NCBI GenBank assembly: GCA_934255485.1
Contig: CAKQOG010000008.1
Location: 26,132 to 90,131, forward strand
Direction: 5' to 3'
Length of the DNA stretch: 64,000 bases
Origin: an uncultured Prevotellamassilia sp.
Lineage (GTDB): Bacteria > Bacteroidota > Bacteroidia > Bacteroidales > Bacteroidaceae
This document shows, one piece after another, positions 1 to 8,230 of this stretch. A model generated the notes under the pieces. It was not told where the DNA came from. It ran no database searches and worked only from the letters and a program-made list of their open reading frames with translations. How positions within the stretch are numbered: the stretch's first letter is position 1; the number at the start of each line of letters is the position of its first letter. A program made the position numbers and the translations under genes.

Positions 1-674
1 TTGCCGTGGATGTTGATAATTTCAACATTCTCATCGTCTTTAAGGTGCTTGCGCAGTTTGGTGATATACACATCCATTGAGCGAGCGTTGAAATAATTAT
101 CGTCTATCCAAATAGTTTTAAGGGCAAAGTCGCGTTGCAATATTTCGTTTGCATGAACGCAAAGCAAAGCCAAGAGTTCGCTCTCTTTAGTGGTGAGTTT
201 GGTTTGCTTGTCTCCGCGCGAAAGAATTTGCTTCTGTGTATCAAAGTCAAACGAACCAATCTTGTAGTGTGTGCGATTGCGGTTTTTCTTTCCGCGTACC
301 CGACGCAATATAGCCTCCATACGGAAGGTGAGTTCTTCCATTGAAAAAGGTTTGGTTAGGTAGTCGTCGGCACCAATGCGGAAGCCCTCAAGAATATCCT
401 CTTTAAGCGTTTTAGCAGTAAGGAATATGATAGGTATTTCCTCGTTGATTTGTCTAATGTCGCGTGCCAAACTAAAGCCGTCTTTTTTGGGCATCATTAC
501 ATCGAGCACGCATAGATCGAAGCTCTTTTGTGTAAAAGCACGATAGCCAATTTCGCCGTCGGCACAAAGTTCAGTATCATATCCTTTAGCTTGAAGATAT
601 TCGCGAAGCAACATGCCGAGGTTCTCGTCGTCCTCGCAGAGCAATACTTTTAATGATTCTTCAGATGTGTTCAT
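1..674 (-). CDS. rprY: OmpR-family response regulator, RprY-like (3' end outside window)
   Basis: Reading the minus strand from the ATG at 674 gives an open frame that runs off the window start, about 224 codons of an expected 230 or so. The N-terminal receiver domain begins MNTSEESLKVLLCEDDENLG. It carries the acidic pair at D15/D16 and the phospho-acceptor D58 in LCVLDVMMP, and is followed by FLTAK and the conserved lysine in LTKPF. The C-terminal winged-helix DNA-binding domain includes KLTTKESELLALL and SMDVYITKLRKHL. The gene lies 40 bases downstream of the histidine kinase on the same strand, so the two are very likely co-transcribed and form a signalling pair. RprX/RprY is the named Bacteroides pair of this type. 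The symbol rests on family resemblance and order, not on an alignment. Confidence 0.9.
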   Translation of the reverse strand, partial: MNTSEESLKVLLCEDDENLGMLLREYLQAKGYDTELCADGEIGYRAFTQKSFDLCVLDVMMPKKDGFSLARDIRQINEEIPIIFLTAKTLKEDILEGFRIGADDYLTKPFSMEELTFRMEAILRRVRGKKNRNRTHYKIGSFDFDTQKQILSRGDKQTKLTTKESELLALLCVHANEILQRDFALKTIWIDDNYFNARSMDVYITKLRKHLKDDENVEIINIHG

Positions 675-714
675 AATTGTATGATTTTATTGTTTATATT
701 TCGTTATTATAAGT

Positions 715-2211
715 TTAATCCATGAGTGGAAGGGTTATAACAAAAGATGTTCCTTTGCCAAATTCGCTATCGGCATGAATAGAGCCATTCAATGCCTTAA
801 CCACGTTATGTACGTAAGCCAATCCTAATCCAAAACCTTTTACATCGTGGCGGTTACCCGTGTGAACGCGGTAGAACTTTTCAAAAATCTTTTTCAAATC
901 TTCGCGGTGAATGCCTATGCCGTTATCCTTAATTGTAATAACCAATTTGTTGTCTGATTGGTTGTGGGTAGACACAACCAGATGCAATTTTCGTTCGGCA
1001 TCTTTATACTTCACTGCATTATCAAGTAGGTTAAAGATAACGTTTGTAAAGTGCATTTCGTCTACAAACACAATGGCATTTTCGGCATCTAAGTGTGCGT
1101 CAATTTTGCCGCCCGAGGCCTCTACTTTTAGTCTGAAGGTGTTTACTGTGTCGTGAATAAGTGTATTAGCATCCACCTCTTTGCGTTTAAATGTAGCACC
1201 TTTACGGTCGAATAGCGACATTTGCAGCACCTTTTCCACTTGGAAGCGTAAGCGTTTTGTTTCGTCGATTATCACGCCCGATATGTGTTTAAACATGGTT
1301 TCGCTCTTAGCCACAGCAGGGTCTTTAAGCATTTGTGCAGCAAGCGATATCGTAGAGATAGGTGTTTTAAACTCGTGCGTCATATTGTTGATAAAGTCGT
1401 TTTTAATCTCGCTGAGCCTCTTTTGTCTAAAGATAGACCATACGGTGAATATAAACACTATCAGTAACAGCAATGTAAAGATTATGGCAGGTATCATAAA
1501 CTTAACACTCGATAAGAGCAGACTCTTCATATCGGGGAAATTGATGTATAGAATACCCATTTGTGGCGAAGGGTCGTTGGGGAAGAGCACTTGCCTATAA
1601 GTATATTCGCTCCCCTCGTTAGTGTAGTCGGGGCAATGGTATACCACTCGTCCGTCTGATGTGGTTACGCAGAAATGATAGTCAATGTTTATGCCTTTAT
1701 TTCTAAGTTCAGAGCGCAAGTTACTATCAAGAGCTCTAAAGTCGATGCGCTTGCTCAGAGGGGTTTCGCTTGCTTTGTAGAGTATGGAATACACCACCTC
1801 GTCGAGCAATTCTTTTTGGTAAACATAGCGTTGTTTCACAGAGTCGCGCACGCTTTCATTGGTACTATTAGCGTTTAAGTTATCTAAAAACATGCCTTTG
1901 GGCACATTGGCAGGTATGGTAACTTGCTCGTCGCTATGGTTAGTTGTGTTGGGCTTAGTAGCAACATGCTCTGCGTTATTGGTGGTGGCATCTTGTTGCT
2001 TTTGTTGGCGAAATTGTGCCTCAAGTCCGCGTTTGGTTTCGTTTAGTTCAAGATTTCTTGCCACTTGGAAAAGGCTATGGGTAACCGATTCGTCAAACTG
2101 CTCTTTTCGCATGTTAATAACTTCTTCAAAGTATTTAGTCTGCAAAAAAAGCAATCCAAGGAACAGTGTTCCCATAACAGCTGCAATTATCCAAATTGTT
2201 GACTTTTTCAT
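715..2211 (-). CDS. rprX: Membrane sensor histidine kinase, RprX-like
   Basis: 498 residues. A first membrane helix lies at about residues 6-23 and a second at about 237-261. They enclose a periplasmic sensor region of some 210 residues with a Gln/Asn-rich stretch near 65-95. The cytoplasmic part has the H-box with His279 in NNMTHEFKTPIS, an N-box (NVIFNLLDNAVKYKD), a G1 box (KDNGIGI) and a G2 box (GFGLGLAYV), so the kinase core is complete. No HAMP domain is obvious. It should autophosphorylate on His279 and pass the phosphate to the regulator encoded just downstream. The signal is unknown. A -7-like element ends only four bases before the ATG, so the transcript may be leaderless or may start inside the annotated frame. 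Confidence 0.9.
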   Translation of the reverse strand: MKKSTIWIIAAVMGTLFLGLLFLQTKYFEEVINMRKEQFDESVTHSLFQVARNLELNETKRGLEAQFRQQKQQDATTNNAEHVATKPNTTNHSDEQVTIPANVPKGMFLDNLNANSTNESVRDSVKQRYVYQKELLDEVVYSILYKASETPLSKRIDFRALDSNLRSELRNKGINIDYHFCVTTSDGRVVYHCPDYTNEGSEYTYRQVLFPNDPSPQMGILYINFPDMKSLLLSSVKFMIPAIIFTLLLLIVFIFTVWSIFRQKRLSEIKNDFINNMTHEFKTPISTISLAAQMLKDPAVAKSETMFKHISGVIIDETKRLRFQVEKVLQMSLFDRKGATFKRKEVDANTLIHDTVNTFRLKVEASGGKIDAHLDAENAIVFVDEMHFTNVIFNLLDNAVKYKDAERKLHLVVSTHNQSDNKLVITIKDNGIGIHREDLKKIFEKFYRVHTGNRHDVKGFGLGLAYVHNVVKALNGSIHADSEFGKGTSFVITLPLMD

Positions 2212-2215
2212 GTAG

Positions 2216-2248
2216 CAAAGGTAATGTCAAATGTTAATTATTAGCCAA
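2216..2248 (-). promoter_or_regulatory. Candidate promoter of the rprX-rprY operon
   Basis: On the minus strand TACCTTTG (2216-2223) matches the Bacteroidetes -7 element TAnnTTTG. A TTGG lies 21 bases upstream as a -33-like element. The initiation site would fall almost on the ATG at 2211. Confidence 0.45.
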
Positions 2249-2339
2249 GTTTTTAGGGTGTTGTAAACTTTATTCTAATAAAATTAACAAGATTATATAT
2301 TTTTAATTAACAAATTATGAAGTAAGGAGCATAAATGGC

Positions 2340-2379
2340 AAGTGCTCCGATTTATTGTGAAATAATAATCGGAGCACTT
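2340..2379 (-). terminator. Hairpin between the AlbA_2 gene and rprX
   Basis: A 13-bp perfect stem (AAGTGCTCCGATT and its complement) encloses a 14-base AT-rich loop. It sits about 115 bases downstream of the large gene at 2493-6503. No clear U-run follows, so termination is likely but not certain. Confidence 0.55.
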
Positions 2380-2492
2380 AAGTAAATGCACAAAATTAAT
2401 TTAGGAAGTCATGGGCTTTCAGTTCGTACTTTAATCCTTATTTCTTCTAATTAAAAATTATCCATTTACTTACTTCATTTCTTTACATAGCA

Positions 2493-5400
2493 CTATGGCA
2501 ATACGATGCCAGCAGCCTCAATAGAGCGTCGTAACGTTTCAAAACTTTTCGTTGAAATGTCAGCTCCCAGGGTCGTTTTAGCCATGTTAGTTATTTTCTT
2601 GAATTTGCCCAGATTTTGGTTGATAATAGCGCAGAAGATGAGTTCTGACTGTTGTGTCAAAAGTTCTTCGCCCTTGGCATTTAGCGAGTTTTCTTCGCAC
2701 AAGCAGTCGATGCTATCGCAGCGAGTAGCGTTACGGTTCTTTTTGTGATCGATGCGCATAGATAGCAATAAATCAGTAGGCTTAGCAAGTGCTGCAAAGA
2801 AGATGTCTACGCCTGGTTCCACATAGAGTGAGTATGCTTGTCGCTCGTTTTGCTCGAGTATATGGCTTATGGGTACACGCATCATTTTGCCGTTGGTGTA
2901 TACCACCACCACATAGTTGTTTTCGTAACCATCGTATACGGGTATGGTCAATCTGGCCTTGCCATAGTAGGTATCTTCGCAGTGCATATACGTTTTTTCG
3001 TCAAGGAAGTTGATGTATGCCATGGCATACGCTCCACCATGAAGTTGTAAAACACTGGTGTGAATGGGAGGAAGGCTTTTTGTAGTGTCGTGCTTGGTTG
3101 GTGTTGCAGCGGTAGGAGCAGATTGAGGCTTTTTGTCTTCTGTTATAGCGGGCATCGTGTTGGCAACGGCAGTAGTGTCGTCCTTCTCAGCCAAAGCCTT
3201 TTCGGTGAGGGTAGCATACACCGCTTGGCGCGATGCCACAAAGTTGCGCAAGGTTTCACCCTTCAGTTCGCGCGTCTCAGAGGTAAAGCGACACCAGCAA
3301 ACACCATCGAGTTTAACCACCTTGCTCGAGGGCTGAATGTGTAGGCAGAGCACGTCGCGTCCTTTAGCATCAATCCACTCTGTTTTGATGAGCAATAGCA
3401 TGTCGTTGCCCATTTTCCACGAAATGTTGTCGATGATATAACGCTCGTAACTATCGCGGAAGTTTTTGTTTTTAAACATGCTCGATGCGGCATCACTCTG
3501 CAAACCAATGCCCATGCCCTCGTTGTTTACACCCAAGTAAAGGCGTCCACCCTCAGCGTTGAGAAAGCCGCATACCACGTGCAGTATCACCCAAGTTTGT
3601 CGTTCAATATCCTCGCGCATGCTGTTGCCAGCGGGGTATACAATGCTTGTTTTAAACTCAGTGTGAAGGTCTTCCTCGCCAAAGGTCATAAGACTGCTTT
3701 GTCGCTCTTGAATGTTGAGCAAGGCATTAATCTTTTTATGAATTTGAATTTGAGCCTGTTGCAGTTTAAACTCGCCCATAAGGTTGTATGCCAACACCAG
3801 TTTGCTTAGTTGTTTAAGCAAAGGTTCGCTGGCAGAGAGCGAAAGATTCCAAAGGTCTTCGTTGTGCGAAACCTCGCTAAGGTAGCTAACCGTTTGCAAC
3901 TGCAGGTATTGTGTGTAGAGTCCTTGATAGTTTTGCACGTTGTCGCCCATCTGCTCGTATTCGCTCATTTCGTTCCAATCAACGCGTCCGTTTGTCTCAA
4001 AATGCTTGAGCAATAAGATGAGTTTCATGCGTTTTGTGTAGTAGTCGGCTTGTGCTTGGTCGTTGAGCGTAAGTGCAAGTAAACGTGTAAATCCCAAGTA
4101 GTTGTATGCCTGTTTATAGTCTGATGTCACCACAGCCACGCGGTCGGTAATTTTCATCAGTTCCTCCACGTAGCAAGCCTCAAGTGTTTCGTCTGCATCA
4201 ACCATGTCGGTGTCTTCGTCGTGGTCGGTGTCGGTGTGTGTATCGGTTGGTGTCCACACTGCTCCTTCGCCAGCATACCACACCATGAGGTTATTAAACG
4301 CCTCTGGTGTAGTAAATGTTCGTCCCGCTTCGGCATAGCCCATAAAGCGGCCTAAGTGTAGGCCAATGCCGTGTTTACGTTCAATGATTTGCGCGTTGAT
4401 AAAAGTGCCATTAGGCAGCATTTCGTTGGTGCACGCTCTGGGCAGAGAAAAGGTAAGTCCATAGTCAGACACACAGGCATACGTGTGCTTTTGTTCACTA
4501 TAGTTAGTTACCACAGCCATGAAGGTTTCGTCTTCATCATACAGAAAGTTTTCATCTATAGCATTGTTGAGCAATGTGCTCATTTCAAACACGTAGCGGT
4601 TGTTATCGTCGATGCTCTTTACCAATACGGGCAATAGCAGTTGCAGTCCGTGTTCGTCTTGAAAAGAGTGAATGTCGGGGTAGGCGCGGTAGCGCACAAT
4701 CTCGTTGGCATCAATTACGCCTTCGCCTTGAAAATGTTTGTCCTCGATTACGCAATGAAATACGCCATCAAACGACGATTCGCGGTCGATGCGCACCACC
4801 ACTTCGTCGCCACGTTCGGGAAATCGTTTGGCATTAACCTGTGTGTGCGAGGGCAAACCGCGCACCACTTCTTCGGCAGCAAAGAGGTGACGTTCAAGGT
4901 TGCGCCAAAGTTCTTCGTAGGGGCGCATACTGTCTTTATCTGCTACTTGACTAAAGTGTACAGTGTCGTTAAGGCACACCTCTACGTGGTGCCACGGCAG
5001 GAGGTCGGCAGGCAGTTGGTTCTTGCACATGGGTAGGGCATGGCAAGGCGATAGTGATATAGTGTCGGAGAGTTTAAGGTCTACCTTGTTCGTAACAAAG
5101 TGGCGTGTGGTGGCCAGTTCGCCAGCCATACCATGCTCACACACACGCATCATAATGAGTAATGGGGCTTGCACATCTCTCCATGCAAACTCAAGTTGTG
5201 GCACGTGTTCGCCCATTAAGCAGTAGTAAGCCTTTTCAAAACAACGTGGAATGTTACAGCCATTTAAGTAGGTGAGGTAGCGATAAAGGCGAGCACGATT
5301 AATGTTTACATCAAAGGGCAAATCCTTGCACTTATCGGCAAGCAATTGCTGTATGGCAAGCGCCTTGATTACGCTTGTAACGCGGTCTTGAAGGTCGTCG

Positions 5401-6503
5401 TTCCCCTCCATTGAGTCCACGTTATCAGTTATAAGTCGGCATTGCATGATGTAGTGCTCGAGCATACGCACAAACATCGTTACGTAGGGCATTGTTTCGC
5501 GCATTTCGGTGTTAGCCTCGAGCGTTATTACCGCAAATAGTTGCTCAATTTGGCTCTCAAATAGTTTAGGGCATAGGGTTAGCACAAAGTCGGTTAAGAG
5601 CAACTTCTTTTCAGCATCGTAGAGAAAACCCGATGTTGATAGTCGGCTAAAGGTTTGCGTAACCACACTCTCTTGTTCGTCATGACTGATAGCTCTAACC
5701 GCTTGCATCATCATCTCTATATGTTCAATTGCCATCGAAAAGTGCTTTTGTACAAATTTCATATCGGCAGGCATGAGTTTGCGCAACATGTCGGTTTCTT
5801 CGAGCACATATAGGCAAAAGGCTTTTATGTTTTCGAGTTGTTCTGTTTGTTGGTTAGAGCTTATAGGTTGCTCAACTTCGTCGATGCTCTTTTTAGTGGT
5901 ATTTTTATCTGTTGAAGCTTGCAAGGTGTATTGCATGAGCCATTCGTCAATTTGCACCTCAAAACTGTTGTTGGCAGAGTCGTTGAGCAAAAGTTCAATA
6001 AACTCATCGCCTTTGCGGATAGAATTAACAGCTTTCTCCTTCAGGTCGTTTCGCAAATTGTTGAGTAGTTCCTCTTCGGGTTGCACTTCAACAAATATCA
6101 ATTTTAGTATACAGCCCAAAATGCCCGTTATCATGCACTTTATTTTTTGTCCCACTTTAAGTTTAACGCTACGCACGTTGTATACTCTCGAAAAAAAGCC
6201 CAGCGTATCGTTCACCTCGTAGTAGTTACCTGTTTGCATGCGGTCGGCTTTAACGATAAAGGTGTATATATTGCCTCGTTTATAAAATGTTTCAAGGTAT
6301 GGCCTATAATCTTGTTTTATCTCTCTTACCTCATTGTTGTCGTCAAGTTTAATGATACATGGCAGTGTTTCGGGTTTATCTTTACCATATTGAAATTGCA
6401 ATTGTTTTACTAAATATTCTTTACCATCTAGTTCTACAATAAATCTTTTTTGCTCTTGCATCACTCCCGTAACGGGCAGTTTTTGAGGAATTTCTTTTAT
6501 CAT
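2493..6503 (-). CDS. Very large AlbA_2 (Schlafen-type) domain protein of unknown function
   Basis: 1336 residues with no signal peptide and no membrane helix, so cytoplasmic. The N-terminal ~130 residues look like small beta-barrel (OB/S1-like) modules. A long, largely helical middle I cannot assign follows, with an Asp/Thr-rich linker near residue 755. At about 945-1090 there is an AlbA_2-type domain: E-FK-S at its start, then GFLNAEGGRLYLGVNNEG and a strand ending WCRFTSETREL. In other proteins this domain is linked to nucleic-acid binding or, in Schlafens, tRNA/rRNA cleavage. A low-complexity Ala/Thr/Pro linker and another beta-rich region (about 1135-1230) follow. It could be a translation-linked, stress or defence protein. 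Neighbours give no further clue. The function is unknown, but the long intact frame argues for a real gene. Confidence 0.8.
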   Translation of the reverse strand: MIKEIPQKLPVTGVMQEQKRFIVELDGKEYLVKQLQFQYGKDKPETLPCIIKLDDNNEVREIKQDYRPYLETFYKRGNIYTFIVKADRMQTGNYYEVNDTLGFFSRVYNVRSVKLKVGQKIKCMITGILGCILKLIFVEVQPEEELLNNLRNDLKEKAVNSIRKGDEFIELLLNDSANNSFEVQIDEWLMQYTLQASTDKNTTKKSIDEVEQPISSNQQTEQLENIKAFCLYVLEETDMLRKLMPADMKFVQKHFSMAIEHIEMMMQAVRAISHDEQESVVTQTFSRLSTSGFLYDAEKKLLLTDFVLTLCPKLFESQIEQLFAVITLEANTEMRETMPYVTMFVRMLEHYIMQCRLITDNVDSMEGNDDLQDRVTSVIKALAIQQLLADKCKDLPFDVNINRARLYRYLTYLNGCNIPRCFEKAYYCLMGEHVPQLEFAWRDVQAPLLIMMRVCEHGMAGELATTRHFVTNKVDLKLSDTISLSPCHALPMCKNQLPADLLPWHHVEVCLNDTVHFSQVADKDSMRPYEELWRNLERHLFAAEEVVRGLPSHTQVNAKRFPERGDEVVVRIDRESSFDGVFHCVIEDKHFQGEGVIDANEIVRYRAYPDIHSFQDEHGLQLLLPVLVKSIDDNNRYVFEMSTLLNNAIDENFLYDEDETFMAVVTNYSEQKHTYACVSDYGLTFSLPRACTNEMLPNGTFINAQIIERKHGIGLHLGRFMGYAEAGRTFTTPEAFNNLMVWYAGEGAVWTPTDTHTDTDHDEDTDMVDADETLEACYVEELMKITDRVAVVTSDYKQAYNYLGFTRLLALTLNDQAQADYYTKRMKLILLLKHFETNGRVDWNEMSEYEQMGDNVQNYQGLYTQYLQLQTVSYLSEVSHNEDLWNLSLSASEPLLKQLSKLVLAYNLMGEFKLQQAQIQIHKKINALLNIQERQSSLMTFGEEDLHTEFKTSIVYPAGNSMREDIERQTWVILHVVCGFLNAEGGRLYLGVNNEGMGIGLQSDAASSMFKNKNFRDSYERYIIDNISWKMGNDMLLLIKTEWIDAKGRDVLCLHIQPSSKVVKLDGVCWCRFTSETRELKGETLRNFVASRQAVYATLTEKALAEKDDTTAVANTMPAITEDKKPQSAPTAATPTKHDTTKSLPPIHTSVLQLHGGAYAMAYINFLDEKTYMHCEDTYYGKARLTIPVYDGYENNYVVVVYTNGKMMRVPISHILEQNERQAYSLYVEPGVDIFFAALAKPTDLLLSMRIDHKKNRNATRCDSIDCLCEENSLNAKGEELLTQQSELIFCAIINQNLGKFKKITNMAKTTLGADISTKSFETLRRSIEAAGIVLP

Positions 6504-6734
6504 AAATGTGTGTATTAAAAATGATTGATAAGAAGTATGATTAAATTATTATTATTTGCTTACAAAAATAATCAAAATGTGTGTTTATAGGGTGCGTAAT
6601 CTTCATTATTTTGTGATATATGGTTTGTGCAAATGCCTATGTTGCATAGCAAGTGCAAAAAGGAGAGTGAAGTGTATATTTCAAATAGTTGAGATAACTT
6701 TGTTGCAATATTAACACACATTAGCATTTAAGAC

Positions 6735-7151
6735 GGAAATATAGAACAATGCATTTTGTACACGTTTTTCTGCAATCTGTAACGCAGAAATAGCCTTTTT
6801 GCATTTTTAAAGGCAGTTGCAGCCCGTTTATGAGTGATTGAAACACGTGTTTTTGTGCTTTTAGAGCTAAGAATACGTATCCTTGTATCACAAGAATGCG
6901 TATCCTTGTGTTGCAATCATACGTATGCTTGTGCCATAAGAACACGTATCCTTAGGTGCTTATAAAGGCTTTCTTGTGGTGATTGAAAATGAAATGTGGT
7001 AAGGAATTTTTATAACGTATTGATTATCAATGAATTATAAAATATGCTCGTAATTTACTCAAAATAAAGTCCAAAAATCGTGTTTCATTTCGTGGCAGTA
7101 ATGAGCGGTTATTTTGTTTATAAAAAGGAAAAATAGAACACTTTTATCCGC
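6735..7151 (+). repeat. Intergenic repeat element, copy 1, with a 4-unit palindromic array
   Basis: The only long gene-free stretch before 7327. It starts with ggaaatatagaacaatgc and ends with ggaaaaatagaacac, so it is bounded by related direct repeats. Inside are a TTTTGTACA hairpin-like segment, then four 23-base units at about 6872-6955, each centred on a form of the palindrome GATACGTATC. After these come TTATAAAGGCTTTCTTGT, an ATTGATTATCAAT dyad and an AATGAGC block. The same order of blocks occurs in inverted orientation at 34250-34680. The short ORFs crossing the array are by-products of the repeats. Confidence 0.75.
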
Positions 7152-7221
7152 TTTAAATGTTAAATTAATATTAAATGAACATACTCATCCCCCATCATCA
7201 TTTCTATTCATAGTCAAAGAC

Positions 7222-7252
7222 TTTGTGCTTTAGATAGAAATATCTAACTTTG
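7222..7252 (+). promoter_or_regulatory. Promoter of the WaaP-like kinase gene
   Basis: TTTG at 7222-7225, a 19-base spacer and TAACTTTG at 7245-7252 match the Bacteroidetes -33/-7 consensus exactly. The predicted leader is about 65 bases. Confidence 0.7.
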
Positions 7253-7326
7253 CACTAACATCCAACAGCAAGCAACCTTTATATTAATAATCGAACATTC
7301 AAAAGCCTTATTTTGGCGGTTTACCT

Positions 7327-8043
7327 ATGAAAATCATCCTAAACCCAAAATACGAAAGATTGCGTCCCTATTTGGTTCATCTTGATGAGCATTTTGAACA
7401 TGAGGGCAACGAACTGCATACAGGACGGAACGTTATACGCACCCTACACACCGACGGCTTGACCTTGTGCGTTAAACGCTTTGCACCGCCCTCGTTGAGT
7501 CGCAAAGTGCAACAAACGTTGTTTAAGAAGTCGAAAGGCAAATTAGCATATCTCAGTCCACTTTTGCTGCGTGAACGCGGTTTTGAAAGTCCCGAATCGA
7601 TAGCCTTTGTGCGCTATCAGCATGGTTTGTGGCGTAGCACCACCTACTTTGTGAGTCTTATGTCAGACTATCGTTACAACATGCAAAATCTTGCCGAGGC
7701 ACCCATTGAGCAGCAGCGCGAGGTAATCAAACAGTTTGCTCGTTTTGCAGCCCATTTACACGAAGATGGTTTTTTGCATCGCGACTTTTCGTCGTCGAAC
7801 ATCTTATACGATATAGTTGATGGTCGCTACCACTTTTCGCTGGTTGATACTAACAACATTAAGTGCGGACGTGCCGTGAGCATTGAAAATGGATGCAAAA
7901 ATTTGGCACAATTATCGGGCGATGAGGCCTTCTTTGCCATGCTTGCCGAGTGTTATGCCACCGAGCGTAAAGCCGACCCTATCAAGTGTGCACAACTTAT
8001 CAACGATGCACGCAAATACAATATGGCTAAGAGTCATTCATAG
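7327..8043 (+). CDS. Lipopolysaccharide kinase (Kdo/WaaP family) protein
   Basis: 238 residues, cytoplasmic, with a protein-kinase-like fold of the KdkA/WaaP type. The catalytic loop is visible as H151-R-D153-FSSSN158 and the metal-binding aspartate as D174 in LVDTNN. The lysine in the N-terminal lobe is probably in LCVKRF near residue 50. Family members phosphorylate Kdo or core heptose on lipid A-core oligosaccharide, usually at the inner face of the inner membrane. The substrate here is inferred, not shown. A consensus promoter lies directly upstream, so the gene appears to be a single unit. It is not co-transcribed with the fucosidase that follows, which has its own 190-base upstream region. 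Confidence 0.85.
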   Translation: MKIILNPKYERLRPYLVHLDEHFEHEGNELHTGRNVIRTLHTDGLTLCVKRFAPPSLSRKVQQTLFKKSKGKLAYLSPLLLRERGFESPESIAFVRYQHGLWRSTTYFVSLMSDYRYNMQNLAEAPIEQQREVIKQFARFAAHLHEDGFLHRDFSSSNILYDIVDGRYHFSLVDTNNIKCGRAVSIENGCKNLAQLSGDEAFFAMLAECYATERKADPIKCAQLINDARKYNMAKSHS

Positions 8044-8109
8044 CCATATCCCCTCTTAAAACAAATCTTTTATACAATAATGTGTGCGCCTTGCACACCT
8101 TGTGATTTG

Positions 8110-8135
8110 GTCACGAATAATCATGAATTAGTCAT
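8110..8135 (-). repeat. Left copy of a 26-base inverted repeat flanking the GH95 gene
   Basis: The reverse complement of these 26 bases matches 22 of 26 bases at 10727-10752, beyond the far end of the fucosidase gene. Both copies contain TAATTCATGAT and end in GTGAC. A further near-palindrome built on CATCATGATG follows at about 8149-8163. The function is unknown; operator sites are the simplest idea. Confidence 0.45.
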
Positions 8136-8230
8136 AAATTTTCTACACAATCATGATGTGAAAAATTGTGGATAACTCAAGATCGTTTGTGACCAAAAAC
8201 TTTTTTATAACTCCAGTAACATACATGCAC

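Noticed and set aside
5773..6222. 149-codon frame antisense to the AlbA_2 gene
   Set aside because: Ser-rich shadow of the opposite strand with no features of its own.
6721..6945. 74- and 62-codon minus-strand frames across the first palindromic array
   Set aside because: Their sequence is created by the 23-base repeats, has no recognisable features and no start signal.
6866..6955. Array as a CRISPR
   Set aside because: Period of 23 bases with units that are almost entirely palindrome, no unique spacers of normal length, and no cas genes. The same applies to 34470-34556 and 47131-47240.
8168..8230. GTG start for the GH95 gene
   Set aside because: Would place 19-21 non-signal residues before a clear signal peptide; ATG 8225 or 8231 fits better.
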